A DNA stretch of 64,000 nt from Microglena sp. YARC (lineage: Eukaryota; Chlorophyta; Chlorophyceae; Chlamydomonadales; Chlamydomonadaceae): assembly GCA_022414725.1 (NCBI GenBank), contig CM039462.1, positions 73,903,803 through 73,967,802 on the forward strand, written 5' to 3'. The notes under the pieces are model-generated. The model made no database searches. It was not told the origin of the DNA and was given only the letters and a program-made list of their open reading frames with translations. Both the position numbers and the translations under genes were made by a program. How positions within the stretch are numbered: the stretch's first letter is position 1; each line of letters starts with the position of its first letter. Of the stretch, positions 33,217 to 42,584 are shown in pieces.

Positions 33217-33732
33217 TCAGACTTCATTCTTAATTTGACAGAACTTTTTGTAGATAAATGCAGCAACAACGGCAACAAATACAACAACGGTCGCCCCATT
33301 AAAGTACATGTTGGTGCGGGCGCGGCCCGCCTGTTCGCGAGCAAACGGCACGCCCTTGACCCAGTATGTGCCTGACTGGGGCACCACGTACATCATGGGC
33401 ACATATTTTGCATCCGGCATGCTGTCTATCAATCCCTTCATATACCAATTCATCAGTGATCCCGCCTTATCGTTAAGGCTCTCCATGAGCTTTTCCTTCT
33501 GCTCATCCACCTCTGAACGCTTGGGTTGGAAGGGCTCCAATGCTTGCATGTACGCGATGTAAGTACGCTCCAGCTCGTTGACCTGCGCAAGAGACTTTGT
33601 GTTTTTGAGAGACGCCACGAGCTTGACGTCTTCGTAGTTTGACCACCCGGAAACAAACGCCTTGCAATTGCAAAATGCCTCGCGGGCTGAGACGACGTTG
33701 GCATCCGTCCAAGCGGGGTTTGCAGACGCCAT
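33217..33732 (-). CDS. Tail-anchored unknown protein
   Basis: 171 residues from the ATG at 33732 (MASANPAWTDANVVSAREAF). The body is soluble and helical, with a Glu/Lys-rich middle (RSEVDEQKEKLMESLNDKAG). A single C-terminal membrane segment (TVVVFVAVVAAFIY) is followed by KKFCQIK, as in tail-anchored proteins. A family 2-like end (CCCAATTTATTCGATAACAA) lies about 50 bp upstream. Intact frame. Probably a virion membrane protein. Confidence 0.6.
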   Translation of the reverse strand: MASANPAWTDANVVSAREAFCNCKAFVSGWSNYEDVKLVASLKNTKSLAQVNELERTYIAYMQALEPFQPKRSEVDEQKEKLMESLNDKAGSLMNWYMKGLIDSMPDAKYVPMMYVVPQSGTYWVKGVPFAREQAGRARTNMYFNGATVVVFVAVVAAFIYKKFCQIKNEV

Positions 33733-33865
33733 ATATCTCCCGATACTCCTGATGATCTTATGGACTTCGCAGTTGTTGTTGTTATCGAATAAATTGGGAA
33801 ATTCTTTATACCGCTATATATGGCAAGCAAAACGGAAGCCGCGTTGGCATGTTGTAACAGCGTTC

Positions 33866-34051
33866 CTATTTGCTCCATGTCACACTACATTCTTGTACTA
33901 CGAAGAGTTTGAGCGACTGTGCACGCTTATCGAGGAGTGCAGGAGACATGTTCGTAAACATCATCTGTTGGTGCAACCCGTCCTCGTGTCTGGAGCTTTC
34001 AGATAGCATGCTGTAAAATTTGATCGACAAGGCGTTGCAACTGCTCGACAT
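33866..34051 (-). CDS. Possible small protein
   Basis: 61 residues (MSSSCNALSIKFYSMLSESS...). The surrounding 150 bp (TTCGTACGAATTTTACAC, GATAGCATGC) recurs at about 20080-20200, 24340-24420 and 30030-30160, so this may be part of a repeated non-coding block instead of a gene. Confidence 0.2.
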   Translation of the reverse strand: MSSSCNALSIKFYSMLSESSRHEDGLHQQMMFTNMSPALLDKRAQSLKLFVVQECSVTWSK

Positions 34052-34103
34052 TGATTCGTACGAATTTTACACGGAACAACTCAAACAACCCAACGCCACT
34101 GAG

Positions 34104-35208
34104 CTATAAATAAAATTCATCAGTGGATGTGAGAAGCGCTGCCTCCACCCCCAATGCTCTGAGTTCGTGCTGCATGAGGGTGAACGTGTAAGGTGTTTCA
34201 ACAGTTGCCTCCTCGTCGGGTCCTTTTGGGTCTTCGCGTGCTGCGGCCCACCATTCCGCCGGCGTTCCTGACGTGGCATTGACCTTAGTTGAGTGGTGAT
34301 CGCTGCGCTGCATGAACGCTTCGCGTGTGAACGATGCGAGTCCGTGTGCGACGAGTGCGTTCTGCTCCATCTCTCCGATACGCAGCCCTCCGCTCTGTCC
34401 CTTGGACTTCGTTGGCTGACGTGTTGTGGCGTCGACTGCTCCTCGTGCACGCGACTGGTACTTGTCCTCTACCATGTGTTTCAAGCGACCGTAGTAATTC
34501 ACGCCTACAAAGATGCGTGATTTTGCCTCTTCTCCGGATCGTCCGTTGTGCATGAGCATGTTCCCGTGTCCGTTTTCACGCAGACCCAGTTGGGTCAGCG
34601 CGGCTCCGATGTCTTCGCCTCCGAATGTGTCGGCGTTCATGCGAGCTCCTTTGACTGCTCCCTCGCGCGCTAGCACGGCTTCCAGTAGATGCGAGACTGT
34701 CCTACGGTTGGGGAATGCATTGGGGTTGATGATGATGTCGGGTACGATACCGTCCTCTGCGCAGAACGGCATGTCCACGGCGGGTAGAATCATTCCCACC
34801 ACCCCTTTCTGGCCGTAACGCGAGCTTAGTTTGTCTCCTAGTTCGGGGCTGCGCATCTGTCGGAGACGTACTTTGCATGCTCTAAGTTGTGGTACTGCGT
34901 TGTCTTTTGCTGTGTTCTGATCTATGTTTTGCAAGTGGACGCCGTCTACATACGTGGGAAGGTCGGATTCTCTGGATTGTAGACGTTGAGATGCGTCCGT
35001 GAAGACGTCTTCCTTTGCTGCGGTCGATGGTACCTTGACCATTCCTACAACTGCGTCTCCTTCTCTTAACATTTTGTTGATCTTTGGCATTCCATGTTCG
35101 TCGAGGTTTTTGTATTCTTTTGTGGTTTTTTTGGTGGTGGTTGATAGGGCGTACCCGCGTGACACTAGCCGCTGTGGGTTCGCAAACACAATTTGGTTTT
35201 TTTTTTTT
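34104..35208 (-). CDS. rpb2: RNA polymerase subunit RPB2, C-terminal part
   Basis: Holds the most conserved RPB2 block: ELGDKLSSRYGQKGVVG (catalytic-centre lysines), DMPFCAEDGIVPDIIINPNAFPNR, and GGLRIGEMEQNALVAHG near the end, then VETPYTFTLMQHELRALGV, the clamp-contacting end. The stretch between the last two, where cellular and viral RPB2 carry a CxxC...CxxC zinc site, has no cysteine here (RSDHHSTKVNATSGTPAEWW). It joins the middle part at a T12 run (35197-35208; A12 on the coding strand), a likely indel site. Viral RPB2 transcribes viral genes in the cytoplasm. Confidence 0.85.
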
Positions 35209-36622
35209 GAATGTTTGGGTCCTCTGGTTCCTCCTCTGACTCCTCGTACCGGATGGTTTCGAATACTGTGAGTGCTAGTCGGCCGCGCTGCACGGCGTCT
35301 AGATTGATGATGATGGCGTCATCTTGGTTGTATCCTGTGTATGTGGCGATTGCTACTACGACGTTCTCGCCGTGCGCGAAACGTCCTCCGAAGAGTCGGT
35401 CTGCGAAGCTCGTGCTTACCAGAGGGCGTTGGGCGTGGTGTAGTAGGAATGTGTTCGTATCGAATCGGTCCCTGATGGAGGTCATGGTCGTGCCTAGCGC
35501 TTGTTTAAATTGCGCTAGACATAGTGAGTTGTACGCCCCGTTGTTGTGGTCAAGTAGTTGGTAGGTGTTGCTTACCATTGAGAGTGTGCTTCCTGCGTGT
35601 ATCTCTGCGTGCGTGTATCTGCCTGGGATCGGGTCTCGATTGTTGACGTCTGCCTCGTTCATTGCCACTAGACATGTAGCTACTTCTTCGACATCTATCA
35701 TTTCGATCGCTCCGCTGCGTATCAATTCGGTCCACGACGGATCGCCGTTGATTGGTACGACCTTTCCTTCCTGTACTCTTCTTAGTGGTCTGCAGCATCT
35801 TCCTGCATCTGTGCGGATTGCCACGTCGTTCCTCCACACGTCCCATGTGACGCCGAGTGTGTTCAGTCTGGTGTCTTCCGTCCTCATTTTTTGTAGCGCA
35901 TCGACTAGGTCCTTGGGTGTGTCTGTGATCGCTATCCATGTGTCGTTAAAGTGCACCGCGGTTGATTGTGGGGATAGTGTGCTGTTTGATAGATGTCTCG
36001 TGTATTTGTCTATGGCGGGTCTTATGGTTTCTTGTACGACGGGTTCTGGTATGGCAAGTGATATGGTGACAAGCGTGGCTAGGTGCGTGAGGAGGCCTAC
36101 GTTGGGTCCGTCTGGTGACTCTACTGGGCAGATGACTCCCCAGTGCGACGGCCTTAGACGGTGTGTGTCTGCTATCTTGACGTTCCTGTCGACGGGGTTG
36201 TTTACTCGTCTCATGTGTGAAATGTATCCTAGATATGAGACTCTGCTGAGTTCTTGGACGGGCGCGCGTGCATTGTCATCGCCGCGTCGCGATCCTTTGA
36301 GTGCTCGTACGAGGGCTTCTCGGATGATTCTTGGTTGGAAAATATTTTTCAGGTTGGCTTCGTTGACGAGCGTGTGTATATCGTTTGCGATGCGCCATGG
36401 TCCGGTGAGGAACTCTTCGTTGAGCGTGCGCAGGGTTGTTGCGATTGATAGTAGGTACGCGTCTCTAAAGAGATTGGCTGTGATTGCACCTGAGCACATG
36501 AGTCTCTTGTTGGCGTAGTGATCGAGTTCCGACATGGGTTCTTTTCCTAGAGCGGCTCTTACGAGATGTCTCACGACTGCTCCTAGGGCGATTGCTTTGC
36601 CTCGAACGTGCGTCCTACATTT
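35165..36622 (-). CDS. rpb2: RNA polymerase subunit RPB2, middle part
   Basis: Continues RPB2 with RPSHWGVICPVESPDGPNVG (the fork/rifampicin-pocket block) and ATYTGYNQDDAIIIN, whose Asp pair contributes to the active site. The frame opens from about 36622 (GRTFEGKAIALGAVV precedes the GTG at 36574), so no true start exists: the piece joins the N-terminal part by a one-base shift at about 36622. It ends in a Lys run created by the A12 tract. Confidence 0.85.
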   Translation of the reverse strand, partial: KCRTHVRGKAIALGAVVRHLVRAALGKEPMSELDHYANKRLMCSGAITANLFRDAYLLSIATTLRTLNEEFLTGPWRIANDIHTLVNEANLKNIFQPRIIREALVRALKGSRRGDDNARAPVQELSRVSYLGYISHMRRVNNPVDRNVKIADTHRLRPSHWGVICPVESPDGPNVGLLTHLATLVTISLAIPEPVVQETIRPAIDKYTRHLSNSTLSPQSTAVHFNDTWIAITDTPKDLVDALQKMRTEDTRLNTLGVTWDVWRNDVAIRTDAGRCCRPLRRVQEGKVVPINGDPSWTELIRSGAIEMIDVEEVATCLVAMNEADVNNRDPIPGRYTHAEIHAGSTLSMVSNTYQLLDHNNGAYNSLCLAQFKQALGTTMTSIRDRFDTNTFLLHHAQRPLVSTSFADRLFGGRFAHGENVVVAIATYTGYNQDDAIIINLDAVQRGRLALTVFETIRYEESEEEPEDPNIQKKKTKLCLRTHSG

Positions 36623-37589
36623 GGAAGAGGTCGTCTGTGAGGACGCTTTTGAGGTCGAGTTGGGACTTGAATCGTGTGCGTGGTATGAGGAAATCTATGG
36701 CTCCTCTCTGGCTGCTTACTCCAGACTTGTGTCCTGCAGCTATGGATGCGTGCATGAATGCGATTTCGACCTTGTTTCTCTCTTCTCCTGGATCTTCGTG
36801 GAAGATGGTTTTGAGGATGGCGCGATCGCTTTCGATGCCGAGTGCTCGGAAGAGAGTTGTGACGGGCACGGCTCCTTCGTTGATGTGGGTGACCGTGGCT
36901 GTGATTTCACCAGAAGTCATGACCCGGAAGACGCTTGTGCGTGGGAACACGTCGCGTGCGTCTGTGGAGACGCACCTGATGAATGCTTTTAGGATGAGTT
37001 TGTCGTCTTCTATGTTCTCTCCGCGTCGTGTGTAGAGTCGGTTCGGGACGCGTTCCTCTTGTGTCACGATGACCTTTTCGCGTCCGTCTATTACGAAGTA
37101 TCCGCCCATATCGTATGGGCATTCTCCTCGTGCTCGTAACTGGTGCGGCTTTAGCCCTCTTAGAGAGCACGCTTTGGAGTGGATCATGATGGGTATGAAT
37201 CCGATGTGCACGCGTTCAAAGTCTTGTGTCTCGGCGTTGTCGTCCGGATAGACCACGTGGACGTCTGCAAATATGTCCGCCCCGTACGTTTGGTTTGCTA
37301 TACGGGCTTGTGATGGTAGAGTCGGGGTTGGGTCTCCTATGTGCACGTCGTGATCGGGGCGGAGTTTTTCGTCTCCTCCTACGGACACCTTCACCGTGTG
37401 TTTTGTTTTCGTGTTGGGGTCTTCGCGCACCATTGTGATTGGGTTCATGCTGCGTACGATCGCTCTTAGACGCGTTCCTAGTAGGTCATCGAACGAGTCG
37501 ATGTGATGTTGTGTAGCGAAGTGTTTCTCGCGTTCCTTGAAGAATGCGTCCATGATGGGTGCGGCTGCGGCGTCGGGAGTGTAGTGCAT
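36615..37589 (-). CDS. rpb2: RNA polymerase subunit RPB2, N-terminal part
   Basis: Starts at the ATG at 37589. Blocks seen: SFDDLLGTRLRAIVRSMNPI (protrusion), IGFIPIMIHSKACSLRG, GECPYDMGGYFVIDGREKVI, and SVFRVMTSGEITATVTHINE. The frame stops two codons after TDDLFQ at 36615, where the middle part takes over. The three parts add up to about 1150 residues, normal for viral RPB2. Whether the two shifts are sequencing errors or lesions is open. Confidence 0.85.
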   Translation of the reverse strand: MHYTPDAAAAPIMDAFFKEREKHFATQHHIDSFDDLLGTRLRAIVRSMNPITMVREDPNTKTKHTVKVSVGGDEKLRPDHDVHIGDPTPTLPSQARIANQTYGADIFADVHVVYPDDNAETQDFERVHIGFIPIMIHSKACSLRGLKPHQLRARGECPYDMGGYFVIDGREKVIVTQEERVPNRLYTRRGENIEDDKLILKAFIRCVSTDARDVFPRTSVFRVMTSGEITATVTHINEGAVPVTTLFRALGIESDRAILKTIFHEDPGEERNKVEIAFMHASIAAGHKSGVSSQRGAIDFLIPRTRFKSQLDLKSVLTDDLFQM

Positions 37590-37643
37590 AGTGTATTTTT
37601 GCGTCGCGTCTACATTTTGTGTGTCTTTTTATTGTCGGGAAAT

Positions 37644-38000
37644 TTACGAGTTCTTCTTCGGGGTATTGATTGCGCCGTTAACGACGCCGCACAACCTGGG
37701 GCCGGTGTCGCACCTGTCCATGATTGCAAGCTTGAGCTTCTCGTAGACGGTATAGAAGTCGCGTGTGGCCTTATCGAAATCCTCCTTCTGCTTCGTAGCT
37801 GTCTCGATGGTCTGCACGAGCTTTGTGATTGCATCCTGCTCTTCTAGGGTTGAGGTCTTCTTGATGTGTTGGTTTGTGTTGATGATGTTCATGCGGTTGA
37901 TGAGGTCGCCTGGGGGGATCTTTGCTAGTTCCTTCTGCACCATCTTTGGGGTCACAGCGGTTGAGAACATACCTCCTCCAGTCAGCTTCTTAGTTGGCAT
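37644..38000 (-). CDS. Unknown helical protein
   Basis: 118 residues from the ATG at 38000 (MPTKKLTGGGMFSTAVTPKM). The body is a long, probably coiled helix (LEEQDAITKLVQTIETATKQ, then KEDFDKATRDFYTVYEKLKL), ending CDTGPRLCGVVNGAINTPKK. Upstream is a strong AT tract (TTTTTTATTATTATTATTAT) that may serve as promoter. It ends 55 bp from the RPB2 start. No family recognised. Confidence 0.6.
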   Translation of the reverse strand: MPTKKLTGGGMFSTAVTPKMVQKELAKIPPGDLINRMNIINTNQHIKKTSTLEEQDAITKLVQTIETATKQKEDFDKATRDFYTVYEKLKLAIMDRCDTGPRLCGVVNGAINTPKKNS

Positions 38001-38126
38001 TTTTAGGTACGTTTTTTTAATATAATAATAATAATAAAAAAAATGGGGAGGTAGATTAAATGCATCCATCGACACAGGCGTCCACAAAACAATGGTACGT
38101 ACTCACCAGAGAATGAGGAATCCTCC

Positions 38127-38291
38127 ATGCTTGAATCCTCCAGGGACATACAGGCATCCGACCCTTGTCAAACTGATTCAAAAGAGATGATGAAGATAAA
38201 GAAGCACATTCGAATTCGGAAGATAGTTTTTTACCTCAAGAAAGAGTTCAGGGACCAGCCAACCGCTCTCTACGATGATGCGAAAAAATAA
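38127..38291 (+). CDS. Small Lys-rich protein
   Basis: 54 residues (MLESSRDIQASDPCQTDSKE, then MMKIKKHIRIRKIVFYLKKE). Basic and helical, possibly DNA-binding. It faces the 38297-38554 gene tail to tail with a 5-bp gap. Not identified. Confidence 0.35.
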   Translation: MLESSRDIQASDPCQTDSKEMMKIKKHIRIRKIVFYLKKEFRDQPTALYDDAKK

Positions 38292-38296
38292 ACACT

Positions 38297-38554
38297 CTAC
38301 CCCATCCAATCACGGATGACGATGGATGTGCCTAAATCCAATAACAGTCGGCCATCCTCGGCAGTCACGGTGCCTGTAAAGTCAATTTCCGAGGAGCAAA
38401 CTCCAAATTCCTGCAGCTCTGCCATTGTCAGGTTGCATTTCATGCATCAGTATGGTTGTAATTCTGACATTTCTAGTAGACCACATTTCCAAATGTGTTT
38501 GCCCCTATTGCGGTTTATAAGCTCTTCTCTGAGTTTGAACTCTGGACGTTGCAT
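38297..38554 (-). CDS. Small protein with an in-frame TGA
   Basis: 35 codons from the ATG at 38554 (MQRPEFKLREELINRNRGKH) to a TGA at 38447-38449, then the same frame goes on (CMKCNLTMAELQEFGVCSSE) for 49 codons to the TAG at 38297. Both halves read as good protein, so a single nonsense codon probably splits one gene of 85 codons. TGA sits directly before CMKC. Not identified. Confidence 0.4.
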
Positions 38555-38775
38555 TGTCCTCCCACGCGGGTGTTGCATTCGAGGGATGATATCCATTTAC
38601 ACTCAACATAATATATAAATGAAACGTCTCTGTGCGGTGGTGTCTACAACAATACGATTTTATAAAATCCATCAACACGCAGACAACACGGCCTGGACTA
38701 TTGGATATCGTGGAACGTAAAAGCCTAAAAAAATGTAGTGAAGCAAGGATCTGTATCTGGTTTCAGGGGATATCA

Positions 38776-38803
38776 GAGTGTCCCAAAATTATTTGATAAC
38801 AAC
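38776..38803 (+). promoter_or_regulatory. Family 2 end upstream of 38822
   Basis: GTGTCCCAAAATTATTTGAT then AACAACTGTA, 18 bp before the ATG. Confidence 0.6.
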
Positions 38804-38821
38804 TGTATACATACATACAAT

Positions 38822-39703
<882 letters not shown>

Positions 39704-39826
39704 GTATACCTTGCTTGACATCTGTTTTAACTGCCGATGCACTTCACTGCATGGTCGCCGTGTGACTCGGCATGATCCGCCGTCCGTTCCCTCGAAAAAC
39801 GAGTGTACACATTTTTTTCATCAAAA

Positions 39827-40078
39827 CTAGTGTAAATTGTCCACCAGATCGAAGACAAACTCCACAATTTTCTTTTCAAACTTCAAAAACGATATCCGAT
39901 GCGACATCTTAAGTCCCAACAATGAAACGAACGTATCTACATTATTAATCGTTTCATCGTCAATCACGTTTCTCTTCCTCTCAATGTTCAACTTAGAGCA
40001 AATGGTCAATAATTTCTGTAAGTGGGCTTCTGATTTGACATGTCGACACAACATGTAAGCATCCAGGACCCTCTCCAT
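39827..40078 (-). CDS. Unknown protein
   Basis: 83 residues from the ATG at 40078 (MERVLDAYMLCRHVKSEAHL); the frame is open from 40129. Helical throughout, ending FLKFEKKIVEFVFDLVDNLH. Not identified. It sits between the polyQ gene and a nested family 3 element. Confidence 0.4.
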   Translation of the reverse strand: MERVLDAYMLCRHVKSEAHLQKLLTICSKLNIERKRNVIDDETINNVDTFVSLLGLKMSHRISFLKFEKKIVEFVFDLVDNLH

Positions 40079-40246
40079 GTACTTTGCAACCCGGAGCACT
40101 ACCTTCCCCGCACACGCAAGCGCACACAAGCCCCTCTGCCCGCTCAGAGGGGCCTCCCGTCCTTCCCCATCCTAAAAATCCCAAGAGAGTGTCGAGCACA
40201 GTTCTGCTTGAGAAACCCCAACATGCATCCTCACCCACAATAGTAA

Positions 40247-40586
40247 CTAATGGGCGTTCCTGCCTACCGGTGGATTTTTACTGGTTGCAAAACATGGAAT
40301 GGGCGTTCCTGCCTCCCGGCCGATTTTTTTAAATTTCTAATCAGGATTTAGAGCCTCCTGAACGACTCGCTAGCTTGAGACATCAGCACCAAGGAATCAC
40401 AAATCCGCTCCATACCATGTTTCGCAACCAGTTAAAATCGGCCGGGAGGCAGGAACGCCCATTATGGCCTGGAGCGGAATTGTGATTCCTCTATGCTGAT
40501 ATCTCAAGCTAGCGAGTCGTTCCGGAGACTCTAAATTCTGAGTAGGAATTTCAAAAAATCCGCTGGGAGGAAGGAACGCCCATTAA
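40247..40586. mobile_element. Family 3 element with a second copy nested inside
   Basis: The outer copy opens TAATGGGCGTTCCTGCC and closes GGAAGGAACGCCCATTA. Between about 40299 and 40466 a second full copy (AATGGGCGTTCCTGCCTCCC ... GGGAGGCAGGAACGCCCATT) interrupts it at a TA. Each copy is about 165 bp, with 30-bp inverted ends and TA target sites. No coding capacity, so a MITE of Tc1/mariner type. The outer copy's right end borders the stop of the 40583 gene. Confidence 0.8.
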
Positions 40587-41260
40587 CTCTCACTCACCCA
40601 GTATGGCTCGTTCCGCGGACGCGATGGCGTGTAGTCATCCAGCACAGTGATCAGCAGATCCTGTGCCTCATGCGCCTGTGCCCTGAACATCGGGTGCCGC
40701 ACAAACCAGGCGTCCAGAGCTGTAGATGCCATATTGGCGATGGCCGGAGTTTGCAGCAGGTCCATGAAATCCAAGTCGGCTGCCCGCAGGTGCTTGGCAT
40801 ACAGCCACGCAAACACACGCGTGTTGGGGCAGCAGCTGTTGTCCACCAGCTCCTCCAGTGCCACAACTACTGCATATGTAAGCTTATCGAATGGCATGCA
40901 GGAGTCGTCGATGTCGAGCGGCGGTGGTTCCGCTGCTGCAGCTGCCGCACAAGAGACCATTGCAGTCTGTTGCAGGATCCCATACACCGCCTCAAAGTCT
41001 GCCATGGGCTGGGTGACAGTGGTGAACAAATTCCAGTGCCGTCCGCAGACCACGACATCTCCATCGTCCCAAATCGCCAGCTTCAGATCAAAGTCCTGAG
41101 TGAACCCAAGGTCGACTGGCAAGTCCACGTTGGGCACGGTGATGCTAAACATCGCCTCATCTCCCGCTATGCCTCTCATCTCCTTGTGCACAGCATCAAA
41201 CAAGGTTGGGTCAGGTTCGAAGAAAGACACCCCACTGCGCTTGGCTGTCTGCTTGAGCAT
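40583..41260 (-). CDS. Unknown protein
   Basis: 225 residues from the ATG at 41260 (MLKQTAKRSGVSFFEPDPTL); the frame extends upstream only through a family 2 end (coding LFENNC), so the ATG touching that end is the natural start. Contains DLKLAIWDDGDVVVCGRHWN, an Ala run and LRAADLDFMDLLQTPAIANM. Not identified. It stops at the family 3 element. Confidence 0.5.
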   Translation of the reverse strand: MLKQTAKRSGVSFFEPDPTLFDAVHKEMRGIAGDEAMFSITVPNVDLPVDLGFTQDFDLKLAIWDDGDVVVCGRHWNLFTTVTQPMADFEAVYGILQQTAMVSCAAAAAAEPPPLDIDDSCMPFDKLTYAVVVALEELVDNSCCPNTRVFAWLYAKHLRAADLDFMDLLQTPAIANMASTALDAWFVRHPMFRAQAHEAQDLLITVLDDYTPSRPRNEPYWVSES

Positions 41261-41297
41261 ACAGTTGTTCTCAAATAATTTTGAGACACCCTGTATA
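41260..41297 (-). promoter_or_regulatory. Family 2 end touching the 41260 start
   Basis: Toward the gene it reads GGTGTCTCAAAATTATTTGA then GAACAACTGTATG; the terminal TA is part of the start codon. Confidence 0.6.
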
Positions 41298-41371
41298 ATT
41301 TGAATGATATTATCCCCTGATGAATCGTTCATTCTTCAGGCAGGCATGGTCGCATCAAAGTGCCATACACT

Positions 41372-41608
41372 TACAGTTGTTCTCAAATAAAGTTGGACAC
41401 ACCTTATAATCATCCACCACACGCCAACTTTGAGGCTTCTCCGAATTACCAATGAGCTTACAGTCAACGGAATACTAAAATGAAACCGCTTCGTGTACGG
41501 CAACAACCGCAAACTGCGGAAACCTGTCGCCTCCTTCTCGTCCATCTGACTCCAACCGCAAACGCCTCCCCCTGCATAAGGTGTGTCCACTTTATTTGAG
41601 AATTTGTA
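41372..41608. mobile_element. Family 2 element with both ends
   Basis: Left end TACAGTTGTTCTCAAATAAA, right end TTTATTTGAGAATTTGTA, with about 33 bp of inverted match (...GGACACACCTTAT / ATAAGGTGTGTCC...) and TA at both borders; 237 bp in all. Inside, at 41459-41488, is a family 1 end (CAGTCAACGGAATACTAAAA). The right border lies 3 bp before the ATG of the packaging ATPase. It is the one clear pair showing that the family 2 motif is a terminal inverted repeat. Confidence 0.75.
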
Positions 41609-41611
41609 TTG

Positions 41612-42436
41612 ATGACTCGATTCAAGAGTTTTGACCCGCACGAACATGCGAGTAACATGCACAACAACATCATCCTCGGAAAACGATACGTAGGAAAGAC
41701 TTTCCTGGTAAAGGAATTGCTCCCCCACCTGAACTGCTCGCACGCGGAGATTATCAATCCGACTGAGATGGACAAACAAGAATACGCCCCGAGCATCCCG
41801 AGCATCCCACACATCGCACACCACATAGAGTACGCTGAGGAGATCGTCGACAACTTTGTCGCAAGGCAGAAGAATGAGTGGAAACAGTTGCATCAACAAA
41901 AGAAAGCCAACTGCATCCTCTTTGAAAACTGCATTTACAACAATCGATGGACGAAGCACGAATCGATCAGATATTTGTTCATGAACGGGCGATTCGTTAG
42001 GGCAAAAATGGTGATGGTGATGCAGTTTCCCTTAGTAGTGCCACCCTATCTCATCATGAGCGTCGACTATATATTTATCTTCAGGGAGATGATCGAGAGC
42101 ACTCGGAAGCGATTGTACAAGTTATACGGCGGGATATTCCCCACGTTCAAGCTTTTTTGCGAAGCGCTCGACGAGATTAATAATGTCCCGTTTGCATGCT
42201 TGGTAATCAACAACACTTCCCACTCAGACAACAAAGTGATGATCTACATAGCGCCAGAATGGCCCGAATGGCGCGTCATGGTCCGGATGAAGAAAGCGTC
42301 ACTGGACGTCATCAGGGAGGAGCTCATTCGGCGGACCTGGCATCCGAGCCGGGTGATGCAGTGTCTGGACTTTGAGGATGAAAGAGAGATCTTCGGTACA
42401 CTGTCACAGAACATTTCTACATTTTCTGAGCGCTAA
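41612..42436 (+). CDS. A32-type genome packaging ATPase
   Basis: 274 residues from the ATG at 41612. Walker A-like block NNIILGKRYVGKTFLVKELL; Walker B ANCILFENCIYNN (here FEN, where DD or DE is usual); then RYLFMNGRFVRAKMVMVMQF and IMSVDYIFIFRE, which match the NGRH and sensor Gln blocks of the viral FtsK/HerA-like A32 family. Length fits. The enzyme pumps viral DNA into capsids. The reading frame is intact. The altered Walker B deserves attention. Confidence 0.8.
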   Translation: MTRFKSFDPHEHASNMHNNIILGKRYVGKTFLVKELLPHLNCSHAEIINPTEMDKQEYAPSIPSIPHIAHHIEYAEEIVDNFVARQKNEWKQLHQQKKANCILFENCIYNNRWTKHESIRYLFMNGRFVRAKMVMVMQFPLVVPPYLIMSVDYIFIFREMIESTRKRLYKLYGGIFPTFKLFCEALDEINNVPFACLVINNTSHSDNKVMIYIAPEWPEWRVMVRMKKASLDVIREELIRRTWHPSRVMQCLDFEDEREIFGTLSQNISTFSER

Positions 42437-42584
42437 ACCGGATACTGTCTTCAGGTGATTGACACAAAAAATTCAAGGCATCTAAAGACACGGGGAATTT
42501 ACATGTTCAAAGTACCCTGAAAAGATATTTGCCGTGTTAAACTCGTCGAAGGTAAAAGAAACACAGTTGTTCTCGAATAATTAC

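Noticed and set aside
34293..37438. Plus-strand ORFs, up to 317 codons, opposite RPB2
   Set aside because: No sensible protein, and RPB2 motifs are clear on the minus strand.
38444..38449. Selenocysteine codon
   Set aside because: No SECIS-like element was recognised and other genes here have lesions too; kept only as a low-interest finding.
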